DNA from: Flavobacteriia bacterium
GTDB lineage: Bacteria > Bacteroidota > Bacteroidia > Flavobacteriales_D > Crocinitomicaceae
DNA length: 64,000 nt
Assembly: GCA_947490145.1 (NCBI GenBank)
Contig: CANLGD010000003.1
Location: forward strand, 37,227 to 101,226
Reading direction: 5' to 3'
This document shows, piece by piece, positions 42,997-52,430 of this stretch (position 1 is its first letter; the number at the start of each line of letters is the position of its first letter). The position numbers were made by a program, and so were the translations under genes. Under the pieces are notes generated by a model, which saw only the letters and a program-made list of their open reading frames with translations, searched no databases and was not told the DNA's origin.

Positions 42997-45558
42997 ATGT
43001 CAGGAGAAAACGTATATCGAACCAAAGAGGATTTAAACGAAGAAAAAGCGAAAGAATCAACTAAAAATACTTCCAAAAAAAATGTTGAAACTAAAAAAAT
43101 TGGTTTAAAAAATCCACTTACAAACATTTCAAATCGCTTTGATAAAAAGAAAACGAAAACTATTCTAGGCGCTGTTTTTGTTTTACTCTCATTTTATTTT
43201 TTATTCGCATGCTTATCTTACTTTTTCACCTGGAAACAAGACCAAGACAGAGTTTTAGAAAAAGGATTATTTGATTTTTTATTTGAAGACAACAAAGAAC
43301 CCGTTTCAAATTGGTTTGGAAAATTGGGTGCTTGGATTTCCCATCTGCTTGTTTACCGATGGTTTGGAATTTCTTCTTTTGGATTTTCATTTTTGTTATT
43401 TATCATTGGTTTCAAATGGGTTTTAGAAATAAAATTACTTCCAATTAAAAAAACTACAGCAATTACTTTGGTTGGAATTGTATGGTTCTCTTTGTTTTTT
43501 GGTTATTTTTCAAACGTTGTGAATTATTTAGGCGGATCTTTTGGTTTTCATGTAAATGATTGGCTTGCTTTTACTGTGGGAAAATTTGGCGCATTGCTTT
43601 TCATTTTTATTCTACTTTACATTTTACTTGTTGCTCTTTTTAACCCTGATTTCAAGGTGCTTTGGAATAAATATTTCTCTAAAGAACGTTTTATTGAGGA
43701 AGATGATTTCGACGAAACTGAAAATAAATTTGCTCCTCTGACAGATATTCACGCCGTAAACACTATCAAAGACGAAGATTTGGAAGATGAATATATTTCT
43801 GAAACTGTTAATTTTGATGAGGAGGACGAAGAGGATGATTTGGCTGACAGTGATTTTGTTGTCATTCACAAACCAACTTCTAACAATACCACAGAAAAAT
43901 TTAATGCAGATGATGATTTTGAAATCGAAATCCCAGAATCAACTGACGAATTTTCTGAACCGCTAGAAAGTCTTTTAGAAGTTGCAAAACCTGTTGAAGA
44001 AAAATTATTATCAGACGATGAAACCGATAAATTACGACAGGAATATGGTGAATACGATCCTAAATTAGACTTATCATCGTATGTCTTACCTTCTATTGAT
44101 TTGTTGAAAGATTGGGGAACAAGTCAAATTAATATTGACAAATCAGAACTTGAAGGACACAAAAATAAAATTGTTGAAACTTTAACGAATTTCAAAATTG
44201 AAATTTCAAAAATAAAAGCAACAGTTGGTCCAACGGTAACTTTATACGAAATTATTCCTGCTCCAGGAGTGAAAATTTCTAAAATAAAAAATTTAGAAGA
44301 CGATATTGCCCTGAGTTTATCAGCACTTGGAATTCGTATTATTGCACCAATTCCAGGAAAAGGAACAATTGGTATCGAAGTTCCAAACAGTAAACCTGAA
44401 ATGGTTTCCATGCGTTCATTAATTGCTTCTGAAAAATTCCAAAATTCTGATTTTGAACTCCCTGTAGTTTTAGGAAAAACAATAACAAACGAAACTTACA
44501 CCTTTGATTTAACAAAAATGCCTCACCTTTTGGTCGCTGGATCGACTGGTCAAGGTAAATCTGTTGGTTTGAATGCAATTCTAATTTCGATTTTATACAA
44601 AAAACATCCAGCGCAAGTAAAATTTGTATTGATTGATCCGAAAAAAGTGGAACTTACACTTTATAATAGAATTGAGAGACACTTTTTGGCAAAACTTCCG
44701 GGCGAAGGTGATGCAATTATTACGGATGTAACAAAAGTAGTTAACACTTTAAATTCTTTGTGTATCGAAATGGATGCTCGTTATGAATTACTGAAAGAAG
44801 CGCAAGTTCGAACTATCATTGAATACAATGCGAAATTTATTGCACGAAAATTAAATCCAGAAAAAGGACATCGTTATTTACCTTATATCGTTGTTTTAAT
44901 TGATGAGTTCGCCGATTTAATTATGACAGCTGGAAAGGAAATTGAGAAACCAATTGCTCGTATTGCACAACTTGCTCGTGCGATTGGAATTCACCTAATT
45001 GTAGCAACACAACGTCCATCTGTAAACGTAATTACGGGTATGATTAAAGCGAATTTCCCTGCAAGGATTGCTTTTAGAGTGCAATCAGTTGTAGATTCGC
45101 GTACAATTTTAGATACTTCTGGTGCCAATCAATTGATTGGTCGTGGAGATATGTTGATTTCAACTGGTTCAGATATTATTCGTTTACAATGTGGATTTGT
45201 GGACACACCAGAAGTTGATGCAATTTGTGCATTTATTGGAGATCAAAGAGCTTATCCAGAAGCTTTACAATTGCCTGAATATGTTGGAGAAGGAGCAACT
45301 GATGGAAACGACATTGATTTGAATGACATAGATCCAATGTTTGCCGAAGCAGCGAGAATTGTTGTGATTCATCAGCAAGGTTCAGCGAGTTTGTTGCAAC
45401 GAAAACTAAAATTAGGTTACAACCGAGCTGGAAGAATTGTCGATCAATTAGAAGGCTACGGAATAATCGGACCTTTCCAAGGAAGTAAAGCTAGAGAAGT
45501 TTTGTATGATAATGAGCAGGCTTTGGACGAATATTTGAAAGTGAAAGGCTTATTTTGA
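42997..45558 (+). CDS. ftsK: DNA translocase FtsK/SpoIIIE
   Basis: 853 residues. An acidic/basic N-terminal stretch is followed by four membrane helices (about 53-75, 118-140, 153-178, 190-212), then an acidic Asp/Glu-rich linker (residues 230-340) and the motor. The motor has Walker A GSTGQGKSVGLN near 515, Walker B 'VVLIDEFADLI', and the tail 'YNRAGRIVDQLEGYGIIGPF' of the gamma DNA-reading domain. FtsK anchors at the division septum and pumps chromosome ends. It is a complete gene on its own promoter. Confidence 0.97.
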   Translation: MSGENVYRTKEDLNEEKAKESTKNTSKKNVETKKIGLKNPLTNISNRFDKKKTKTILGAVFVLLSFYFLFACLSYFFTWKQDQDRVLEKGLFDFLFEDNKEPVSNWFGKLGAWISHLLVYRWFGISSFGFSFLLFIIGFKWVLEIKLLPIKKTTAITLVGIVWFSLFFGYFSNVVNYLGGSFGFHVNDWLAFTVGKFGALLFIFILLYILLVALFNPDFKVLWNKYFSKERFIEEDDFDETENKFAPLTDIHAVNTIKDEDLEDEYISETVNFDEEDEEDDLADSDFVVIHKPTSNNTTEKFNADDDFEIEIPESTDEFSEPLESLLEVAKPVEEKLLSDDETDKLRQEYGEYDPKLDLSSYVLPSIDLLKDWGTSQINIDKSELEGHKNKIVETLTNFKIEISKIKATVGPTVTLYEIIPAPGVKISKIKNLEDDIALSLSALGIRIIAPIPGKGTIGIEVPNSKPEMVSMRSLIASEKFQNSDFELPVVLGKTITNETYTFDLTKMPHLLVAGSTGQGKSVGLNAILISILYKKHPAQVKFVLIDPKKVELTLYNRIERHFLAKLPGEGDAIITDVTKVVNTLNSLCIEMDARYELLKEAQVRTIIEYNAKFIARKLNPEKGHRYLPYIVVLIDEFADLIMTAGKEIEKPIARIAQLARAIGIHLIVATQRPSVNVITGMIKANFPARIAFRVQSVVDSRTILDTSGANQLIGRGDMLISTGSDIIRLQCGFVDTPEVDAICAFIGDQRAYPEALQLPEYVGEGATDGNDIDLNDIDPMFAEAARIVVIHQQGSASLLQRKLKLGYNRAGRIVDQLEGYGIIGPFQGSKAREVLYDNEQALDEYLKVKGLF

Positions 45559-45823
45559 GTGTAATGTAAAATCTATTTTTTTCTAAAGACACTTGACTTT
45601 TAAATTAAAAAAACCATTTTGTGTAACATCTTATGTCGAAAAGAAAATACTTGATAAGTAGTTTTATGAAAATTTACCTCAACTCAAATTTATTCTTCCT
45701 CTTGAAATAACCTAAATAAAAAATTAAATTTTCATATCTTGGCATAATTTTAGATATTTGTACTCTAAAATAAGCAAAATGAGAATAATTATCAACACAA
45801 ATAGCAAAATAAAAAACAACAAA

Positions 45824-46471
45824 ATGAAATTAGCATTCCTTTTTTTAAGCTTCATTGCTTTTACATCTTTATCGCAAGAAAAAACAACTGACGCTAAATC
45901 TCAAGGGATTTTGGATAAAGTTTCAACTAAAATGAAAGATTATAAATCTTTTTACATTGAATTCAGTGCATCTGTAAAAAATTCTGCTTCAGGAGTAAAC
46001 GAATCTGAAATTGGAAAAGGTTGGGTGAAAGGAAATAAATTTTATGCTTCTTACGGTGATAACACAATTATTTGCAACGGAACAAAAACTTGGACAGTTG
46101 TAAAAGAAGAAAAATCCGTCTATGAATCTGATGCAAGTTCAAATGATGACGAATCAATTAATCCAAAAAAATTGATGACAATTTGGGAAACTGGTTTCAA
46201 AAACAAATACGAAAAAGAAGAAAACTTAAATGACGAAAAAGTTCACGTAATTTATTTGTATCCAAAAAATCCGGCAAAAGTTGATTATCATACAATCATT
46301 TTGTACATTTCTAAAACTGATTTAGAATTGAAAAAAGCAATTATGAAAGCAAAAGATGGGACAGCAATGACGTATTCATTGACAAAATTTACTCCAAATT
46401 CAAGTGTTGAAGATTCAAAATTTGTTTTTGATACAAAAAAATATCCTGGATACACTGTAATTAAAGATTAA
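45824..46471 (+). CDS. lolA: LolA-like outer-membrane lipoprotein carrier
   Basis: About 215 residues from ATG 45824; the frame to 45758 adds 22 residues before the leader and is unlikely. A signal peptide (MKLAFLFLSFIAFTSLS) leads to a periplasmic half-barrel with 'MKDYKSFYIEFSASVKN', 'GKGWVKGNKFYASYGDNTII' and 'TKTWTVVKEEKSV', typical of LolA-type proteins. It should shuttle lipoproteins from the inner to the outer membrane. It is separated from ftsK by 265 bases with no obvious signals and followed by a strong terminator. Confidence 0.82.
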   Translation: MKLAFLFLSFIAFTSLSQEKTTDAKSQGILDKVSTKMKDYKSFYIEFSASVKNSASGVNESEIGKGWVKGNKFYASYGDNTIICNGTKTWTVVKEEKSVYESDASSNDDESINPKKLMTIWETGFKNKYEKEENLNDEKVHVIYLYPKNPAKVDYHTIILYISKTDLELKKAIMKAKDGTAMTYSLTKFTPNSSVEDSKFVFDTKKYPGYTVIKD

Positions 46472-46623
46472 AGTCAATTTACAAAGACCACTTTTGTCGT
46501 TGTTTTTCATCATTAAATTTGTCATTTACTTGAGTAAACTCCAAATCTAAATCTTAAAAAACGTCTAAAAAGTAAACATTATAAATTAACTTTAGGTTCA
46601 GATTGGATTCCAATTTTTTTTTT

Positions 46624-46667
46624 AAAAAACCGTTCAGTCCCGTTAATTATTGGAAGAGCGGTTTTTT
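46624..46667 (+). terminator. terminator after the LolA-like gene
   Basis: AAAAAACCG (46624-46632) and CGGTTTTTT (46659-46667) pair across a 26-base loop, followed by more T. The stem and T-run fit, but the loop is long. Confidence 0.65.
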
Positions 46668-46702
46668 TTGTACTTTAGCTTACTTTTAAATCCAATCTAT
46701 AA

Positions 46703-48112
46703 TTGAAATTAATTTTATCCATAATCATTTTAAATTCTCTTTTTAGTTTTTCACAAGAAAACAATTCTTTTGAAAAATTAAAACCAGAGATTTTACTGCA
46801 AGAATTGATTCGATTTCAATCACTCTCCTGCAGAGAAAAAGACTTGGCAAATTACTTACAAACTTATTGCAAAAATCAAGGACTTTACACACAAATTTTC
46901 TCTCAAAATAACTTAAATTTCAATTTCACTGCTTCACTTTACCCATTAGAAATGGGTAAACCAAATATCATTTTACAAAGTCATTTAGATGTTGTTCCTG
47001 CGAATGATGCTGAAAACTGGAAACACAATCCCTTTGATGGAAAAATTGTAAACGACACGCTCTTTGGTCGCGGTGCAATTGATTGTTTAGGTCTGGCTGT
47101 CATGCAAATTAATGCAATAATGGATTACATCAATCTTGCTAAAACAACAGATTTACCCTATAACATTACTTTTTTGGGAGTTTGTGAAGAAGAAAATGGG
47201 GGCGATTTTGGTGCTAAATATATGGTGGAAAACCATTTAAAAGAACTCAATCCAATTGTAGTTTTTGGCGAAGGAGGCTCTGGATTAACACAACTGGTGC
47301 CTTCAAAACCTAAGCAAGAAGTATTTGGAATTTCAGTAGCAGAAAAAAGTTCGCTTTGGCTTAAATTGGAAGTAAATAAAAAATCTATTGGACAAAAAAT
47401 AAATGGACACAGCGCAGTTCCTTCAGAGTTATATGCCAATAAACGTTTATTGAAATCTCTGATTTATTTAATGAATCAAAAAAGAGATGTGCAATTTAGT
47501 AAGATTTCCCGCCAAATGTTTAAGGATTTAGGTAAAATGGAAGGAGGTTTCAAAGGATTTGTTATAAAACACATCAATTGGATTTTATTTTGGCCTTTTG
47601 TCAAAAAACATTTCCGTGAAGGTGAAATTTTCAACGTCTTAGTTCAAAATACCTTTATGATTACTAGTATGGGGACAATAAATTCTGATGCAGTAAATCA
47701 AGTGGGATCAGGTGCTTACGCCATTTTAGATTGTCGTTTGTTGCCTGGAACTGATTTAAAAAAGTACATGCGAAAAGTTCAATTTGCAGTTGGAAATAAA
47801 GTTGATGTTTCAATTATTTCTCAAAGTCCCAATTCGATTGCTTCACCAACAAATGAATTCTTTTTTAAAATGCAAAAAGCATTAAAAGAAGTTTATCCAA
47901 AAAGTATTTCTAGTCCAATTTTATTCCCTGCTTCAACTGATAACAATTATTTTAGACAGTATCAAATCCCAACGTACGGGGTTATTCCGTGTATTTTTTC
48001 AAGAGAAGCCTTGGATGGAATTCACGGAGTTAATGAAAATATTGGCTTAAAAGAACTGAAAAAAGGAATAGAAACTTATTCTAAATTTATTGAAATAGTT
48101 CTGCAAAAATAA
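46703..48112 (+). CDS. secreted or membrane-anchored M20/M25/M40 metallopeptidase
   Basis: 469 residues from TTG 46703. The signal peptide MKLILSIIILNSLFSFS begins at this TTG and the next ATG is over 80 codons in, so a non-ATG start is well supported. The M20 metal sites are 'ILQSHLDVVPA' (His, Asp), 'FGRGAIDCLG' (Asp), and 'CEEENGGDFGAKY' (Glu pair), with the dimerisation domain in between. It probably cleaves small peptides or acyl-amino acids outside the cytoplasm. It converges on the endonuclease gene with 21 bases between. Confidence 0.9.
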   Translation: MKLILSIIILNSLFSFSQENNSFEKLKPEILLQELIRFQSLSCREKDLANYLQTYCKNQGLYTQIFSQNNLNFNFTASLYPLEMGKPNIILQSHLDVVPANDAENWKHNPFDGKIVNDTLFGRGAIDCLGLAVMQINAIMDYINLAKTTDLPYNITFLGVCEEENGGDFGAKYMVENHLKELNPIVVFGEGGSGLTQLVPSKPKQEVFGISVAEKSSLWLKLEVNKKSIGQKINGHSAVPSELYANKRLLKSLIYLMNQKRDVQFSKISRQMFKDLGKMEGGFKGFVIKHINWILFWPFVKKHFREGEIFNVLVQNTFMITSMGTINSDAVNQVGSGAYAILDCRLLPGTDLKKYMRKVQFAVGNKVDVSIISQSPNSIASPTNEFFFKMQKALKEVYPKSISSPILFPASTDNNYFRQYQIPTYGVIPCIFSREALDGIHGVNENIGLKELKKGIETYSKFIEIVLQK

Positions 48113-48133
48113 TGACAATTATTTAAAGAAATT

Positions 48134-49210
48134 CTAATCCTTCACAAAACTAAAATTCTTAACACCGTTTTCAGTAAAAACATTCAAAAAATAAAATCCC
48201 TTCTGCCAAAAATCAGAATTTATTTTTAACAAATTATTTTCCAAAATAGATTCAAAAACAATTTTTCTTCCGTTAATATCAGAAATATCAACTAAATAAT
48301 TAGAAGAAATACTTTCAATATTTAAATAAATATTTCCCGTTGATGGATTTGGAAACAATGAAATTTCATTTAATTCATTCTTTTCTTCAATACTAGCTGA
48401 AATAATAAAATTATTAACCGTCGCTAACCAAATACTGTCAGCCCATTGTGGATTATCTATAAATGGATTTCTATTGTTCTGATAATCATTATAAATTACA
48501 TTATTTCGTGCAATTTCTTTTGAGCTCACAGGATCATTATGATGCCATGTCAATAATACATTTAATTGCCATGGTAAAATTGTAGATTTATTTGTTGCAG
48601 AAGAAGTTGTCCAAGCTCCATCCTCAGAATTATATCTTGTACTCATGTAAAAATAATTACGAGCAAGATCACCCTTGTATTCATCAATTGGCTCAAAAAC
48701 AGCACTATTAAAACCTAAATCAGTAGTAATTCCCAACAAACTTCCATTTGTGCTTGTAAAATAAACGGTAGATCCTACATTTCCATACGGAGTATTTCCT
48801 CGTTCACCATTTACTTTGCCATCAGAAGGCATTACATGAAATAAATCTGATTGTGGTCCATTTGTACTAGAAAACCAACTTTGTGGCCAGGTGTGCTCCC
48901 TATTATAACAATCTCCTTCAAGAGCATAATTTCCGCATTGATCTGTACCAAAAGTAAAATAGTAAGCAGCTGTGCCATTTGGAACATAAGAATAAATATC
49001 CCAAACTTTACCGCTAGGCAATTTATCTGTATCGACGAAAGCATTGTGCAAATTATTATAAGAAACAACTGTATTATTATCTATAATATTGTGCAATGCG
49101 ATTTTTAACTCATCACCAGTCAATCCTTGTGCAGAAGCGTAATATCCAGCAGGAATTTGAGCATTGACTAAAAATGGTAAAATAAAAAGTATTAAAGAGA
49201 GATTTTTCAT
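48134..49210 (-). CDS. secreted endonuclease I with T9SS sorting tail
   Basis: 358 residues. The leader is MKNLSLILFILPFLVNA. The endonuclease I/EndA domain (20-265) has the motif 'YNREHTWPQSWF', the core 'DLFHVMPSDGKVNGERGN' (the His/Asn metal site) and 'NRNPFIDNPQWADSIW' at its end. The last 75 residues ('ISLFPNPSTGNIYL ... QKGFYFLNV ... GVKNFSFVKD') form a T9SS type A tail. It should degrade extracellular DNA, feeding phosphate and nucleotides or clearing matrix DNA. This is the third T9SS cargo in the window. Confidence 0.94.
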   Translation of the reverse strand: MKNLSLILFILPFLVNAQIPAGYYASAQGLTGDELKIALHNIIDNNTVVSYNNLHNAFVDTDKLPSGKVWDIYSYVPNGTAAYYFTFGTDQCGNYALEGDCYNREHTWPQSWFSSTNGPQSDLFHVMPSDGKVNGERGNTPYGNVGSTVYFTSTNGSLLGITTDLGFNSAVFEPIDEYKGDLARNYFYMSTRYNSEDGAWTTSSATNKSTILPWQLNVLLTWHHNDPVSSKEIARNNVIYNDYQNNRNPFIDNPQWADSIWLATVNNFIISASIEEKNELNEISLFPNPSTGNIYLNIESISSNYLVDISDINGRKIVFESILENNLLKINSDFWQKGFYFLNVFTENGVKNFSFVKD

Positions 49211-49274
49211 GAACTTATATCTTAAAATAGTATCTAAAGGTACTAAATTAATCCAAAAAAAAATATAAATTCGA

Positions 49275-51275
49275 CTAGTAATTAGCTAAATCGATTAGAG
49301 CATCAAAAAATCTTTGTTTAGGCAAGAAATTGATTTCTAAATCATCTGCAAATGGAATCGGCGTATCTAAAGAAGCAACTCTTTTTACAGGAGCGTCCAA
49401 ATCTTGGAAACAATTTTCATTGATTAAAGCCACCAACTCGCCCCCTATTCCGCCAGTCATACAATCTTCGTGTAAAACAATAACTTTTCCTGTTTTTCTT
49501 ACAGAATTATAAATTGAGTCATTATCCAAAGGCAATAAAGTTCTTAAATCTAAAATATCAATCGAAATATTTGGGTTTTTATCTGCTGCCTCTATAGCCC
49601 AATGAACTCCCATTCCGTATGTTATCACAGAAATTTCGTTACCTTCTCTAACTGTCCTTGCTTTTCCAATTTCAACGGTAAAATAATCATCAGAAACATC
49701 TTCTCTCAAAGAACGATACAAATTTTTATGTTCAAAAAACATCACCGGATTTGGATCTTCAATTGCTGCTGCCAATAATCCTTTCGCATCACTTGGAAAA
49801 GCTGGATAAACAACTTTCAATCCTGGCGTATGGAAAAACCATGCTTCGTTGCTCTGACTATGAAATGGTCCAGCTGCGGAACCTGCTCCTGTTGGCATTC
49901 TAACCACAACATCTGCATTTTGTCCCCAGCGCCAGTGCATTTTCGCTAAATTATTTACGATTTGATTGAATCCGCAGGTTACGAAGTCAGCAAATTGCAT
50001 TTCCACAACTGCTTTCATTCCAGCTATTGACAAACCTAAACCTGCACCAACTATTGCTGATTCACAAATTGGCGTATTTCGAACTCTGCCTTTTCCAAAT
50101 TCTTCAACAAAACCTTCCGTAATTTTGAAAACTCCTCCGTATTCTGCAACATCTTGTCCCATTATTACTAAATCATCGTACTTTTGCATCGATTGTCTCA
50201 AACCATCAGAAATGGCATCAATGTAACGTTTTTCAGATTTTCTAGCACTTGCTTCAATAATTTCTTGTTTGTAAGGTGCAAATAAATCGTTAATTTCGTC
50301 TTGCGTATTTGGAATAATTGCTGGTTCAGCAAAAGAAATATCTAATCCCTCTTGAATTTCAGCTTTAATTTCATTCGTAATTCTTTCAATATCAGCATCT
50401 GAAAGAACATCTATTTCTTTTAAATATTTTTCAAAATTTGTAACTGGATCTTTTTTCGCCCATTCATCTTGAATTCCTTCTGGATAATATTTTGTTCCAG
50501 AGGCTTCTTCGTGACCACGCATTCTAAAAGTCATACATTCCAATAAAAATGGACGAGGTTTTTGGCGAATCGAAGCTGCAATTTTACGAATGGTAGAAAT
50601 TACATCTAAAATATTATTTCCATCAACTTGAAAAGCATCCATCCCGTATCCAATTCCTTTATCAATAAATTGTTTACACCTAAATTGCTCATTACTAGGA
50701 GTTGATAATCCCCACGCGTTGTTTTCAACGGCAAAAATAACGGGTAAATCCCACACTGATGCAACATTCAAGGATTCGTGAAAATCTCCTTCACTTGCAC
50801 CTCCGTCTCCTGTAAAAACAATTGTTGCTTTATTTTCTCCTTTTAAATTTGATGCTAAAGCAATACCATCAGCGATACCCAATTGTGGACCAAGATGTGA
50901 AATCATTCCTACAATTTTGTATTCATTTGTTCCAAAGTGAAATGAGCGATCTCTACCTTTTGTAAAACCTGACATTTTACCTTGAAATTGAGCGAATAAT
51001 CTACTCAATGGAATTCCTCGTGTTGTGAAAATACCTAAATTTCGGTGCATTGGCAATAAATATTCATCGTCATTCATTGCAAGAGCTGCTCCAACAGAAA
51101 TTCCTTCTTGTCCCCAACCGGAAAACCATTTTGTGATTTTGCCTTGACGCAATAAAATCAACATTTTTTCCTCAATCAAACGAGGTTTTAGAATTGCTTT
51201 GTAAATTGAAACTAATTCTTCGTTTTCAAAACCTGTTCTATCGTATTTTATTAATCTTTTTTCCAACGTTTCCAT
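49275..51275 (-). CDS. fused E1 alpha-beta 2-oxoacid dehydrogenase (branched-chain type)
   Basis: 666 residues, two subunits in one chain. Residues 1-330 are E1 alpha with the thiamine-diphosphate motif 'GDGGASEGDFHESLNVAS ... NNAWGL'. From about residue 345 a transketolase-like E1 beta half starts (YIDAISDGLRQSMQKYDDLV, 'GQDVAEYGGVFKIT') and ends with 'VKRVASLDTPIPFADDLE'. The fusion is known in Bacteroidota and most often assigned to branched-chain 2-oxoacids; pyruvate cannot be ruled out. E2 and E3 are not in the window. Confidence 0.92.
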   Translation of the reverse strand: METLEKRLIKYDRTGFENEELVSIYKAILKPRLIEEKMLILLRQGKITKWFSGWGQEGISVGAALAMNDDEYLLPMHRNLGIFTTRGIPLSRLFAQFQGKMSGFTKGRDRSFHFGTNEYKIVGMISHLGPQLGIADGIALASNLKGENKATIVFTGDGGASEGDFHESLNVASVWDLPVIFAVENNAWGLSTPSNEQFRCKQFIDKGIGYGMDAFQVDGNNILDVISTIRKIAASIRQKPRPFLLECMTFRMRGHEEASGTKYYPEGIQDEWAKKDPVTNFEKYLKEIDVLSDADIERITNEIKAEIQEGLDISFAEPAIIPNTQDEINDLFAPYKQEIIEASARKSEKRYIDAISDGLRQSMQKYDDLVIMGQDVAEYGGVFKITEGFVEEFGKGRVRNTPICESAIVGAGLGLSIAGMKAVVEMQFADFVTCGFNQIVNNLAKMHWRWGQNADVVVRMPTGAGSAAGPFHSQSNEAWFFHTPGLKVVYPAFPSDAKGLLAAAIEDPNPVMFFEHKNLYRSLREDVSDDYFTVEIGKARTVREGNEISVITYGMGVHWAIEAADKNPNISIDILDLRTLLPLDNDSIYNSVRKTGKVIVLHEDCMTGGIGGELVALINENCFQDLDAPVKRVASLDTPIPFADDLEINFLPKQRFFDALIDLANY

Positions 51276-51376
51276 TATTTTTATTTCGATTGTTAGATTT
51301 TTAGATTGGTAGATTTTTAGATTAATTCATTGTCGAAAAATCAAACAACCTAATAAGCGAAAAATCCATTTTTTCT

Positions 51377-52351
51377 CTATTTCAATGTAAAACTATCTGA
51401 TCCAATCAATTGACCATCACAGAAAATTTTCACCTTATAATTCCCGTTAACCGCTTCTTCTCCGCCTAAATCGTAGAAAATTGCTAAATCAATACTTTGA
51501 TTGTTGTAATCGATGTCTTTCTTGTCAGAATACGCGATATTTCCATTATCCGTTGAAACAACGTAAGAAGACTTTGACTGCAAGGTTTTTCCTTCTGGGT
51601 TAATAATTTGCATGTAAACCGTTTTCTTTCCAGCTGGAGTGAGCGGATTTTCAGAAATCGTGAAACTAGATTTTATCTGAACGCAATTTTTCGCTTTTGT
51701 AGTTTCCTCAGTTGTATTGTTAATTTTCAAGCGCAAACCAACAGAATTTATTGAAAAAGCTTGAAGCTTAGAACCCTTTTTAACCTGCGCAGCACTGGCA
51801 TCAGCATCGCTTTTAAATTGATTTCTTTCTTCAATTGTTTGGTTTAACTGAGTTGTTTTCGTCTCAAGATTTGAGGATAATTCAACATTTAAAGTATTCA
51901 ACGAATCAATTTGTTGCACATATCCTTTCATGATATTTCTCAAAGTTTCATTCTCTTTTCTCAAAGTGAAAATTTCACGAGCTGATAATTTTTTATTTGA
52001 ATTAATCTTGTCAATCAAACTTTGAATTTTTTGTTTCTGTACGTTCAAACTATCTGATTTTGAAGCATCCTTTTCGATCAATGCATCATATACATCCAAC
52101 ATTTTAACAAAATCTTTTTTCAAATCATTTGTCATATCGCCACCAACTCTCGAGGAAAGCATATCATTCATGCCTTGCATGTCGGATTCTAATTCAGTAT
52201 TTTTATTTTTAAGTATATTAATTTCCTTATTCTTTGCAGAAATTAAATAGGCCATGTAAGCTAACGCAATAAATAAAGCCAAAATTACGAGTAAGTAAAT
52301 TCCGCTACTTTTCATTGGCTTTTCGGTAATTTGATCATTCATATCAGTCAT
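51377..52351 (-). CDS. single-pass membrane protein with coiled coil, unknown
   Basis: 324 residues; start ATG 52351 or, 9 bases later, 52342. One membrane helix (about 17-38) is followed by a coiled-coil stalk (40-195) and a C-terminal beta domain with 'GLRLKINNTTEETTKAKN', 'FTISENPLTPAGKKTVYMQI' and 'YKVKIFCDGQLIGSDSFTLK', which looks like an Ig-like periplasmic domain. I do not recognise a named family. The promoter at 52401-52430 is among the best in the window. A division or envelope role is only a guess. Confidence 0.62.
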   Translation of the reverse strand: MTDMNDQITEKPMKSSGIYLLVILALFIALAYMAYLISAKNKEINILKNKNTELESDMQGMNDMLSSRVGGDMTNDLKKDFVKMLDVYDALIEKDASKSDSLNVQKQKIQSLIDKINSNKKLSAREIFTLRKENETLRNIMKGYVQQIDSLNTLNVELSSNLETKTTQLNQTIEERNQFKSDADASAAQVKKGSKLQAFSINSVGLRLKINNTTEETTKAKNCVQIKSSFTISENPLTPAGKKTVYMQIINPEGKTLQSKSSYVVSTDNGNIAYSDKKDIDYNNQSIDLAIFYDLGGEEAVNGNYKVKIFCDGQLIGSDSFTLK

Positions 52352-52400
52352 TTTTCCTTAATTTATGTTAACATTTAAAATTCCATTAATATTTCAAAAG

Positions 52401-52430
52401 CAAAGATAGTGATTGCTTTTAAGAAATCAA
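52401..52430 (-). promoter_or_regulatory. promoter of the coiled-coil membrane protein (-7 TATCTTTG, -33 TTG, 19-base spacer)
   Basis: CAAAGATA at 52401-52408 (minus TATCTTTG) and CAA at 52428-52430 (minus TTG) have the expected 19-base spacer. The -33 part lies inside the 3' end of the upstream aldehyde dehydrogenase gene, so this gene has its own start within that unit. Confidence 0.65.
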
